Source of the DNA: JAIOSM01 sp964593725
GTDB taxonomy: Bacteria; Desulfobacterota; Desulfobacteria; Desulfobacterales; Desulfobacteraceae
DNA: 29,339 bases
Reading direction: 5' to 3'
NCBI GenBank assembly: GCA_964593725.1
Contig: CAZQJS010000038.1
Span: forward strand, 1-29,339
Positions 7,427 through 14,879 of the stretch are shown one piece after another. Numbering within the stretch: position 1 is the stretch's first letter; the number at the start of each line of letters is the position of its first letter. The notes below the pieces were generated by a model. The model worked only from the letters and a program-made list of their open reading frames with translations. It had not been told where the DNA came from and did not search any database. Made by a program: the position numbers and the translations under genes.

Positions 7427-8980
7427 TTACATGGGAATATTGCCATGTTTTTTTGCAGGTCTCATCTCCCGCTTTGTTGACAATGCATTCAACGCATCTA
7501 TAAGCCGCGGTCTTGTTTCAGCAGGTCTGATGACTGCATCCACATAACCCCTTGCTGCCGCACAATAGGGGTTGGAAAATTTTTCTTCATATTCAGCAAT
7601 CAGCTGTTCACGTTTCCGGGCTGGATTTTCTGCTTTTTTAATCTCCTTTGCATGTATTATATTGGCTGCACCCTCGGCACCCATTACAGCAATCTCAGCA
7701 CTGGGCTATGCAAATGCCATATCAGCACCAAGATGTTTTGAACACATTGCAAGGTATGAGCCGCCGTAATCCTTTCGTGTTATTAAAAGAAGTTTTGGCA
7801 CGGTTGCTTCGGAGTAGCACCATAAGAGTTTTGCACCATGTCTTATTATGCCTGCCCACTCCTGGTTGCTCCCGGGAAGATATCCCGGGACATCGGCAAT
7901 GGTGAGCATGGGAATATTAAATGCGTCACAGAACCTGATAAACCTTGTGGCCTTGTCAGATGCATCAATATCAAGGCAGCCTGCCAGGAAATTCGGCTGG
8001 TTTGCAATAATACCTATGGTTTTCCCATCAAGCCTTGCAAAGCATATTACAATGTTTTTTGCATAGTACTGGTGGGGTTCAAAATATTCACCATTATCAA
8101 CTATGGAAGTGATAACATCTTTTATATCATAGGATTGATTGGCTGAATCCGGAATTATTGTATCAAGATCTGCATCAACTCTCCCGGGGTCATCATTGGT
8201 GGCAGCAAAGGGAGGATCCTCCATATTATTGGAAGGCAGGTAGGATAAAAGTTTTCTTATCTGCATTAAAGCATCTTCATCACTGTCGCATGCAAACTGG
8301 GCAACACCGCTTTTTTCATTATGGGTCATTGCGCCGCCCAGGTCTTCAAAGGTTATCTCTTCTCCTGTGACAGCCTTGATCACATTGGGCCCTGTGATGA
8401 ACATATAGCTTGATTCCTTTACCATGAAAATAAAATCGGTCATTGCAGGAGAGTATACAGCACCGCCGGCTGTGGGCCCCATAATTGCAGATATCTGGGG
8501 GATAACACCGGAAGCCTGTGAATTTCTGAAAAATATCTCCCCGTATCCTGACAGAGCATCAACTCCCTCCTGGATTCTGGCACCACCTGAATCGTTTATA
8601 CCGACAATGGGGGCTCCACTCTTTAATGCCAGATCCATAACCTTGCATATTTTTTTGGCCTGCATCTCGCCAAGGCTTCCTGCCCTTGAGGTGAAATCCT
8701 GGGAATAGGCAAAGACAACCCTGCCGTCAACCAGACCATGACCCGTTACAACACCGTCCGCCGGGATTTCAACTTTTTCCATGCCAAAATTTGTGCATCT
8801 GTGTGTAACAAACATATCAACTTCCCTGAAAGAGCCTTTATCAAAAAGAATATCAAGGCGCTCCCTTGCATTAAGCTTCCCCTTGTCCCGCCTTTTTTCC
8901 AGGGCTTTTTCTCCGCCCATTGCCAAAATTTTATTCTCCTGCTCCTTTAAGCCAAGAATCTTATCTGCAATAACTCCCAT
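7427..8980 (-). pseudogene. mmdA: 12S/MmdA carboxyltransferase, in-frame TAG
   Basis: This gene belongs to the MmdA/PccB family (transcarboxylase 12S, propionyl-CoA carboxylase beta), which carboxylates or decarboxylates propionyl/methylmalonyl-CoA through biotin. Read through the stop it is 517 residues, the normal length. Visible motifs are NDSGGARIQEG, the oxyanion-hole segment GPTAGGAVYSPA, and KDYGGSYLAMCSKHLGAD. TAG stands at codon 425 (7706-7708), inside AFA*PSAEIAVMG. The family normally reads AFAWPSAEIAVMG, so one base change (TGG to TAG) explains it. The frame continues cleanly for 92 codons to TAA at 7427. Start: GAGAGGA then ATG at 8980. It may be a sequencing error, a recent point mutation or a suppressed codon. 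The truncated product (7706-8980) would lack the last fifth of the protein. Confidence 0.85.
7706..7708 (-). other. In-frame amber codon replacing a conserved Trp
   Basis: On the minus strand the codon order is GCA TTT GCA TAG CCC AGT GCT GAG. The residues on both sides match the family, only the Trp codon is changed, and there is no frameshift. At least four genes in the window end normally in TAG (rplU, the zinc-ribbon gene, the 5S fusion and the small OadG-like gene), so TAG is not generally reassigned here. Confidence 0.85.
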
Positions 8981-9016
8981 GGTCTGTCCTCTCTTTTTTT
9001 ATATTATTCTCTCTTT

Positions 9017-9766
9017 TTATTCATTATCAATACTGAAACGCCATGCACAATACCATTCTTCCGGATGATCATCCGGCGGGCAGGCAATGCATCGGGTCTT
9101 TATTCTTCCATCAATGGCCCTTGCAAAATATTTGTACTCAACAAGCCCGCCTGATTTACAGGGATAATCATCAAGTTTTTTCCTCTTCCGTGCAGCCTGG
9201 ACACGGCACTGATTCATCCGGAACTCAAAGCCTGTCTCACACTCATTGACAATTGACTGCTCATTAATCATTGAATACATCCTGAACCCAAGTGCTTTTT
9301 TTAAACCTTCAAGTCCTGGATTCTTATCAAGATTTAAAAATCTTTTTATGGAATCTGCCTCATAGGGGGAAAACTGGGCCCAACATGAATCATTACACCG
9401 TTTGGCATCATTCATTCCCTGATCAAACTCCACTGCCTGGAACCAGACTCCGTCATTTACAAGCCAGTTTTTGGCAATTACCTTCATAAGTTCCACGCTC
9501 TTATCCTGATCCATGTCCAGGAGTGCACCTGGTATACCATCTTTCTGATCAAAGTCCAAAACAGCTGAAAGTTTTTCCATCTGGATTTCAAGGCCCCGCC
9601 GGGTTGCTTTCTCCAGCATCTCAAGGGCCTTTTCCATACCCATCTGGTGTCTGACCTCTGTAAACCATAAAGAGTAGTGGACAATGATTGTTTTAAACAT
9701 ATTAAGTATAAACTTTGCCCTTTCCTCTCCGGAAAGATCAAAGGGAACCTTTATATTCTCAGCCAT
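9017..9766 (-). CDS. DUF6125/ATC-hydrolase-like protein
   Basis: A 249-residue soluble protein at the head of the carboxylase operon, with AGGAGGT before its ATG. The N-terminal half includes YSLWFTEVRHQMGMEKAL and a long helical stretch. The C-terminal half has several cysteines, ending in CIACPPDDHPEEWYCAWRF. The pattern resembles DUF6125 and L-2-amino-thiazoline-4-carboxylate hydrolase-like proteins, often listed as cytosolic proteins in Desulfobacterota. I do not know its substrate. Only 36 bases separate it from the MmdA gene, so a link to acyl-CoA or carboxylase function is plausible but inferred. Confidence 0.65.
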   Translation of the reverse strand: MAENIKVPFDLSGEERAKFILNMFKTIIVHYSLWFTEVRHQMGMEKALEMLEKATRRGLEIQMEKLSAVLDFDQKDGIPGALLDMDQDKSVELMKVIAKNWLVNDGVWFQAVEFDQGMNDAKRCNDSCWAQFSPYEADSIKRFLNLDKNPGLEGLKKALGFRMYSMINEQSIVNECETGFEFRMNQCRVQAARKRKKLDDYPCKSGGLVEYKYFARAIDGRIKTRCIACPPDDHPEEWYCAWRFSIDNE

Positions 9767-9810
9767 TCAACACCTCCTGACCTGTATATTCCATCCATGG
9801 AGCAAATAAC

Positions 9811-9828
9811 TGAACGAGCGCTCGGTCA
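9811..9828. promoter_or_regulatory. TetR-family-type operator
   Basis: TGAACGAGCGCTCGGTCA is an 18-base palindrome with one mismatched pair (half sites TGAACGAGC and TGACCGAGC). It has the TGACCGA-N-TCGGTCA form bound by many TetR-family repressors, including fatty-acid and acyl-CoA regulators. It sits 45-62 bases upstream of the DUF6125-like start. It overlaps a minus-strand TTGACC that could be a -35 element and lies downstream of a minus-strand TATAAT at 9868-9873. A repressor bound here would block the carboxylase operon. No TetR gene is in the window. Confidence 0.6.
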
Positions 9829-9931
9829 ATTTGCCCGATTATCAGTTAATAAAGATGCCACACAATTATTATATATGCAATAATTTCTTTTGCTTAAACT
9901 GATAATTTATAAGAATACTTTGTAAAAAAGG

Positions 9932-9970
9932 CTGTTTTTGAGATCTCCCATGGCAAATATCCAAAAACAG
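9932..9970. repeat. 9-bp inverted repeat in intergenic region
   Basis: CTGTTTTTG (9932-9940) and CAAAAACAG (9962-9970) form a perfect 9-bp stem with a 21-base loop. Read on the minus strand the stem is followed by CCTTTTTT, like a terminator. Read on the plus strand there is no T run. It lies between the divergent carboxylase operon and the FG-GAP gene. Confidence 0.4.
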
Positions 9971-10080
9971 AATAAAAAGGTTGTATAGAAATTTATGATG
10001 TTATATATGTTCATTCATACATTTTTACATTACCTTTAAACAGAAAAATTTAATGCATGTGTTTAAAGATCAATGGCTGC

Positions 10081-10087
10081 AAAGGAG
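10081..10087 (+). promoter_or_regulatory. Ribosome binding site selecting a TTG start
   Basis: AAAGGAG ends seven bases before TTG at 10095. The upstream in-frame ATG at 10053 has no comparable site and would put a charged 14-residue extension in front of the signal peptide. The TTG start gives a standard KKDKKN-hydrophobic signal sequence. Confidence 0.75.
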
Positions 10088-10094
10088 TATTATT

Positions 10095-11744
10095 TTGAAA
10101 AAAGATAAAAAAAATATCAAGGTTATAATATATTCTGTTCCGGTTTTATTAATTATGATGGCAATGATTGTAACACCGTGCTTTGGTACATCACCAAAAA
10201 AAGTTGCTGTTATTCCATTTCAGATGAATTCAAAGGATGATCTGTCATTTTTGCAGAACGGACTGTTCTCAATGCTGTCAACCAGGCTTACCGATCCTGG
10301 AAAAGTTGTTGTCCTGGACAGAGAAACTATTGATACAGCCCTGGCTGAAGCGGCAAAGCATGCTCCGGCAAAGGGTGGGTTAAATGTATCCAGGGCAAGA
10401 ATACTTGGTGCAAATCTTGGTGTTGATTATGTTCTTTTCGGCAGTATGACACAGTTTGGCAGCAGCTTCAGCATAGATGGATCCATGGTTGATGTCACAG
10501 GAGAAAAACCTGTAATTTCATTTGCTGAACAGAGTAACTCCTTAGGGGATGCCATCCCCTTTGTTAATGCCTTTGCAAGGGATATCAACCAGCAGGTGTT
10601 TAACAGGGGAGCCGGGAAAAAAGCCCGGGTACAACCTGATACTCCTGAACAGCCCAAAGCTTTTCAGGAAACAGAACCCGGGGAAGATTATTCTCAAAAT
10701 GGGTCACCATTCATAAAAGCAAAGGGTGCTGGATCAAAAAAATTCAGAAAACGATTCAGAATCTCAGACAAACTCAATTGTATTGCAGCAGATGATGTTG
10801 ATAATGACGGCCGGGTTGAAGTTATAACTGCAATTGACCACGAAATTAAAATCCTGGAACACAAGGGTAATCGTCTGGTCTTGAAAAAAAAGATTGAATT
10901 CAGCCCCAGCATAAGAATTATCGCCCTTGATACAGCTGATATAAACCAGAATGGAGTTCCGGAAATATTTGTAACAGCCCTGTCAATCCACCGCAAAAAC
11001 ATCAACTCCATAATAGTCGAGTATAACAAGGGTGCAAAGGGATATAAAACCATTTCAAAAGATATGCCTTACTATTTCAGAGTCATTAAAGAAAACAACC
11101 ATGACAAGGTATTGTTTGCCCAGAAAAAGGGAGGTTCCCCCTTTAAGGGGAAAATATATAAAATGCAGTGGGTAAACAGCAGATACCGCCTGGATAAAAA
11201 AATAAAAATGCCCAAAAGTGCGTCTGTTCTTGCCCTTGCAAGGGGAGCCATTGGAGACAACCATGCTTTAAAATATGTATTAATCAATGAATCCGGCCGT
11301 TTGAACATTGTGGATGATACAGGTCATACAGAATGGAAATCAAGGGAAAAAACAGGGGGAAGCAAACACTATTTTATCCTGCCCGACTCAGAACTTGGAG
11401 GTAACAACGAAAACAGGATATACCTGCAGCCAAGGGTCATGGTCTATGACAATAAAAATGACGGTAAAAATGAAGTTCTTGTTATACATAATATTGAGTT
11501 GAGCAGTGTTCTCGGCCGTTATAAAAAATTTGTAAAAGGCACCATTGAAATGCATGCCTGGAACGGAATTGCACTGTTTCCCGTCTCAAAAACCCGTACT
11601 GTACAGGGCTGGATAAGTGATTTCGCCATTGCCGATACTGATAATGACGGCATTACTGAACTTTTAGTCTCTGTTGTTGAAAGTGAAAAATCATCTGTAA
11701 TAACAGGGAGACTGCGGAGCTATATTATCTCCTATGATCTTTAA
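10095..11744 (+). CDS. Secreted CsgG/FlgO-like FG-GAP repeat protein
   Basis: About 549 residues from the TTG start. An N-terminal signal peptide has basic residues, then IIYSVPVLLIMMAMIV, ending near PCFG. It has no clear lipobox. Residues about 35-180 resemble the CsgG/FlgO/TolB-N fold: KKVAVIPF, a phase of LTDPGKVVVLDRETI, and LGVDYVLFGSMTQFG. The C-terminal two thirds carry FG-GAP/VCBS-like repeats with Asp/Asn-rich calcium-type loops: DVDNDGRVEV, DINQNGVPEI, DNKNDGKNEV and DTDNDGITEL, near residues 232, 278, 450 and 513. It is probably periplasmic or outer-membrane associated. The function is unknown. It lies just upstream of the porin, with which it may share a surface role. Confidence 0.72.
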   Translation: MKKDKKNIKVIIYSVPVLLIMMAMIVTPCFGTSPKKVAVIPFQMNSKDDLSFLQNGLFSMLSTRLTDPGKVVVLDRETIDTALAEAAKHAPAKGGLNVSRARILGANLGVDYVLFGSMTQFGSSFSIDGSMVDVTGEKPVISFAEQSNSLGDAIPFVNAFARDINQQVFNRGAGKKARVQPDTPEQPKAFQETEPGEDYSQNGSPFIKAKGAGSKKFRKRFRISDKLNCIAADDVDNDGRVEVITAIDHEIKILEHKGNRLVLKKKIEFSPSIRIIALDTADINQNGVPEIFVTALSIHRKNINSIIVEYNKGAKGYKTISKDMPYYFRVIKENNHDKVLFAQKKGGSPFKGKIYKMQWVNSRYRLDKKIKMPKSASVLALARGAIGDNHALKYVLINESGRLNIVDDTGHTEWKSREKTGGSKHYFILPDSELGGNNENRIYLQPRVMVYDNKNDGKNEVLVIHNIELSSVLGRYKKFVKGTIEMHAWNGIALFPVSKTRTVQGWISDFAIADTDNDGITELLVSVVESEKSSVITGRLRSYIISYDL

Positions 11745-11783
11745 GCCTGTTAATAAATATTTAAAGAAAAGATGAAAAAATTG

Positions 11784-11817
11784 TTGACAAGTATGTTGAT
11801 TATGATTTAAGTAGAAT
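11784..11817 (+). promoter_or_regulatory. Possible porin promoter
   Basis: A perfect TTGACA (11784-11789) lies 124 bases upstream of the porin ATG. The best -10-like hexamer, TAGAAT (11812-11817), is 22 bases away, which is too far. TATGAT (11801-11806) is too near. The -35 match and the position before a typically abundant porin are suggestive only. Confidence 0.25.
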
Positions 11818-11912
11818 AACAATTGGAGGCAGATCTTTTGTTTAAAAGGAGCAAAGGAGCTGTCAGAATGATTCAGGCGCAGATATTAGTAAAATTTTAA
11901 GGAGAAAAAAAG

Positions 11913-12157
11913 ATGAAAAAATTAACTGTTTTATTTGCTGCTTTTGCCATGGTTGCCACATTTGCCATGACTGCAGCTGCAGCTGAGTGGAACTTCTACG
12001 GTTCAGCTCGTGTTGCAACTTTTNNNNNNNNNNNNNNNNNNNNNNNNNNNNNNNNNNNNNNNNNNNNNNNNNNNNNNNNNNNNNNNNNNNNNNNNNNNNN
12101 NNNNNNNNNNNNNNNNNNNNNNNTTACTACGGAATCAAATGGCAGATTAACTTCTAA
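11913..12157 (+). CDS. Outer-membrane porin, interrupted by assembly gap
   Basis: The 5' end encodes a clear signal peptide (MKKLTVLFAAFAMVATFAMTA, cleaved after AAA) and the start of a mature beta-barrel protein, EWNFYGSARVATF, typical of Desulfobacterota porins. After 100 N the sequence resumes as YYGIKWQINF-stop (12125-12157), ending in Phe as outer-membrane barrels do. The two ends are not in one frame across the 100 N because the gap size is arbitrary. The real gene is probably several hundred codons longer than shown. The ribosome binding site is AAGGAGA. A reading that crosses the gap in the frame of the start and ends at 12197 is an artefact. Confidence 0.8.
12024..12123. other. Assembly gap, 100 N
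   Basis: Exactly 100 undetermined bases, the usual placeholder for a scaffold gap of unknown size. It falls inside the porin gene. Related porin copies elsewhere in the genome would be a common cause of such a break. Confidence 0.98.
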
Positions 12158-12204
12158 CAGGTTATCTGTTAAGAAGTACAAACTAATTAACGCCTGAATT
12201 TTTT

Positions 12205-12240
12205 AAGCCTGGTGATTTTATCAATCACCAGGCTTTTTAT
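12205..12240 (+). terminator. Rho-independent terminator after the porin
   Basis: A perfect 13-bp stem, AAGCCTGGTGATT (12205-12217) with AATCACCAGGCTT (12223-12235), has a 5-base loop and is followed by a T-rich tract. It starts 47 bases after the porin stop. The other side lacks a T run on the minus strand, so it should act only on plus-strand transcripts. Confidence 0.92.
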
Positions 12241-12254
12241 TTTCCCATGGAAGA

Positions 12255-14699
12255 TCAAAAAATCCACCTGTCTAAAAGTTTTTCCAGAGCAGCAGGTGTT
12301 ATGGGTTTGGCAAGATAGTCATCCATGCCTGCTTTAAGGCAGTCCTCCCTGTCCTGACCCATGACATTTGCTGTCATGGCAATAATAGGAACCCTGACAC
12401 CATTATTTTTATCCCTTTCCATTACCCGTATCTGATGTGTTGCTGAGATACCATCCAACTGCGGCATCTGCATATCCATAAATACAAGATCATAATTCTT
12501 ATCCTTTACAGCCTCAACAGCTTCCGCCCCGTTCTCTGCAATATCAGCCTTAAGGCCCATTTTTTTGAGCATCATTTTAGCCACAAGCTGATTGGTCTTA
12601 TTATCGTCTGCAACAAGGATGTTTACGCTCTCTTTTTTACCCCTGACAGCCGGCTGAGCCATGGTATTTTTCGCCTCTGCCTGCTTCTGAGTGTTATGCA
12701 TTCCATTTAAAAAGATTTTTTCCAGGCCATGGAGCAAATCCCTGCTGCGCACAGGTTTTGTAAGCAGGACATGGAATCCAGCCATTTTAAGTTTGTCTGT
12801 ATTGCTTTTTCTGCCAAGGGGTGTCATGGACAAAAGTTTTATATCATTTACATGCCTGTCTGTTTTTATTCTACAGGCAAGTTCAATACTGTCAATTCCC
12901 TCCATGTCCATGTCAATAATGATTGCATGGAATGGTTTTTTATCATCCCCTGCCTTCCTGATTTCTGCCAATGCAGACTTGTCATCTGAAACAGCATGGG
13001 CCTCTATTTTCCAATACTGAAGCTTAGATAAGAGCGTATTGCCAACACTTTTATTATCATCCACAATCAGAATTTTTTTCCCGGGGAAATTACCTGCTAA
13101 GGCTTTTTCATCCACATTGCCGGTAAAGCCGGAATCTGATTTTGGAAAGGTAAGACAGAACCAGAACTCGGTTCCTGAACCAACCTTGCTGTTAACTCCG
13201 ATATTTCCACCCATGAGCTCAACAAGCTGCTTTGAAATGGCAAGCCCAAGGCCTGTACCACCATACTTTCTGGTTGTTGAAGCATCCACCTGGGTAAAAC
13301 TTGAAAAAAGAATATCAAGTTTATCTTCGGGTATGCCAATGCCTGTATCCCTGACGGAAAATTTTAAGTTTACACTTTCTGTATCTTCTGATTCAGAGAC
13401 AATCTCTATTGTTATCTCACCCATGGATGTGAATTTCAGTGCATTTCCTGCAAGGTTGATCAATATCTGTTTTAACCTTCCAGGATCACTTTTTAAATAT
13501 ACAGGAACTTTAGGATCAAGTGCACAGATAAATTCCAGGCCCTTGTCATGGGCACGTATGGCAAGGATGGAAGTCAAGTCATCAAGCATGCTTTCCAGGT
13601 TAAAATTCAGGGATTCAATTTCAAGTTTGCCAGCTTCGATTTTTGAAAAATCAAGAATATCATTTATCAGCTCCAGAAGAGAATCTCCGCTTGCCATTAC
13701 AGTCCTTGCATACTCTTTCTGCTCCTCTGTGAGATCAGTGCCAAGCAGAATATTTGTCATGCCGATTATACCGTTCATTGGTGTACGAATCTCGTGGCTC
13801 ATGTTTGCCAGAAACTCACTCTTTGCCATATTAGCCATTTCTGCTTCAAGGGCCATGGCATTTGCCTTGATGGTTGCCTTTTCCAGCTGCTCATTGAGCT
13901 CTTCTGCTTCCTGTTTCTGCTTTTCAAGTTCCTTATTCAGATAAAGGGACTCTTTTAAGGCATATTCAAGTTCTTTTTTCTGCTCCAGCTCGCTTAACCG
14001 GATCTCCCTGCTGTTCTCACGAATAACATTTAAAATTTCAGTTAATGGATAGAGAGGATTATCCCTGGGAAATTCATACATATCATCCACGTTCTTCTTC
14101 TCTTTTTCATCCCATATAATGTATCCCAGCATCTCGCCAAAGCAATCAATATCGTGTTGAGTTATGACAAATTCTTCAGATTTTTCTGCCCTGTTCTCTC
14201 TGTTATCAACAATAAGATCAGCATCGGGTTTAAGGATTTTAACTGCCCTGGCCACTGCTGTGTCATAGTTTCTGCATATTATTGCATCAAAGCTTACATC
14301 CTTATACATCTTAAATGCAACACCTGCCAGGGCACGCACTGCAAAGGGCATATTGTACAGAATAAATCCGGCTATGCTGTCCTGCATTCGGATAAGAGCG
14401 CTGCGCTGCCTGTTTGACTCTTTTACTGTGGGTATACCTTTTAAATATGTATGATCACGCATCTCAATAAACGGAAATTCAACCCCTGTATCTTCAATAA
14501 ATTCCAGGAGATACTTATAATGCCTCTCTGTATTGAATTTTTTATTAAACCCGCGGTTCTGAACACTGATGATACTGGTGCCGATTTTTCTGAAAGAGAG
14601 AAAATATCCATCATCAATCTCTCTGTTTATCCACCCGGGTTTCTCCAGAATATCAAGGCCGCTCACAGGACATGTTTTTATATGGTTTTTTCTGATCAT
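12255..14699 (-). CDS. Hybrid histidine kinase with two receiver domains
   Basis: An 814-residue cytoplasmic signalling protein with no membrane segment. Residues 1-230 are an unassigned sensor region. A coiled coil rich in Glu/Lys (about 232-290) follows, then HisKA with NMSHEIRTPMNG, phosphorylated His302. HATPase_c shows NALKFT (N box), DTGIGIPEDKL (G1) and GGTGLGLAIS (G2). Receiver 1 has DDN, phospho-acceptor Asp596 in DMDMEGID, and TKP. Receiver 2 has DDN, Asp742 in DMQMPQLDG, and AKP. The output partner is not visible. The ATG at 14699 has no ribosome binding site, and a TATAAT lies only 11 bases upstream, so the message may be nearly leaderless. Confidence 0.92.
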   Translation of the reverse strand: MIRKNHIKTCPVSGLDILEKPGWINREIDDGYFLSFRKIGTSIISVQNRGFNKKFNTERHYKYLLEFIEDTGVEFPFIEMRDHTYLKGIPTVKESNRQRSALIRMQDSIAGFILYNMPFAVRALAGVAFKMYKDVSFDAIICRNYDTAVARAVKILKPDADLIVDNRENRAEKSEEFVITQHDIDCFGEMLGYIIWDEKEKKNVDDMYEFPRDNPLYPLTEILNVIRENSREIRLSELEQKKELEYALKESLYLNKELEKQKQEAEELNEQLEKATIKANAMALEAEMANMAKSEFLANMSHEIRTPMNGIIGMTNILLGTDLTEEQKEYARTVMASGDSLLELINDILDFSKIEAGKLEIESLNFNLESMLDDLTSILAIRAHDKGLEFICALDPKVPVYLKSDPGRLKQILINLAGNALKFTSMGEITIEIVSESEDTESVNLKFSVRDTGIGIPEDKLDILFSSFTQVDASTTRKYGGTGLGLAISKQLVELMGGNIGVNSKVGSGTEFWFCLTFPKSDSGFTGNVDEKALAGNFPGKKILIVDDNKSVGNTLLSKLQYWKIEAHAVSDDKSALAEIRKAGDDKKPFHAIIIDMDMEGIDSIELACRIKTDRHVNDIKLLSMTPLGRKSNTDKLKMAGFHVLLTKPVRSRDLLHGLEKIFLNGMHNTQKQAEAKNTMAQPAVRGKKESVNILVADDNKTNQLVAKMMLKKMGLKADIAENGAEAVEAVKDKNYDLVFMDMQMPQLDGISATHQIRVMERDKNNGVRVPIIAMTANVMGQDREDCLKAGMDDYLAKPITPAALEKLLDRWIF

Positions 14700-14710
14700 T
14701 ACGATTTTTT

Positions 14711-14716
14711 ATTATA
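14711..14716 (-). promoter_or_regulatory. TATAAT next to the histidine kinase start
   Basis: A consensus -10 box on the minus strand ends 11 bases before the kinase ATG, so transcription would start only about four bases ahead of it. No good -35 lies at 17 bases. With no Shine-Dalgarno sequence, this fits a leaderless or near-leaderless transcript, or a misplaced start. Confidence 0.35.
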
Positions 14717-14879
14717 CGGGATTTTATTAAATACTTTATTTCAACAATTTGTAATAAAGTATAACAGCATGGAAGAATAAAAGTCAACCAGATAATCAGG
14801 TTCCGGCAATGCACGGTTAAATACTGGCTCAGGATATACTGACCTTCATATTCATAACCTGTAAATATTTGATAAACCC

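Noticed and set aside
7427..7684. A separate 85-residue gene starting at the ATG at 7684
   Set aside because: It is the C-terminal part of the MmdA family protein in the same frame as the upstream portion, and it has no ribosome binding site of its own.
7706..7708. A pyrrolysine codon
   Set aside because: The family has Trp here rather than a site linked to methylamine chemistry, no PYLIS-like structure is evident by eye, and TAG ends several other genes normally. It is kept only as an unlikely alternative.
11913..12197. A continuous 94-codon porin frame through the N run to 12197
   Set aside because: The N count is arbitrary, and the other frame after the gap encodes the expected YYGIKWQINF end at 12157.
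13039..13944. A 301-codon open frame antisense to the histidine kinase
   Set aside because: It is Ser/Phe-rich and low in recognisable motifs, and it lies wholly opposite strong kinase domains. It is a shadow of the coding strand.
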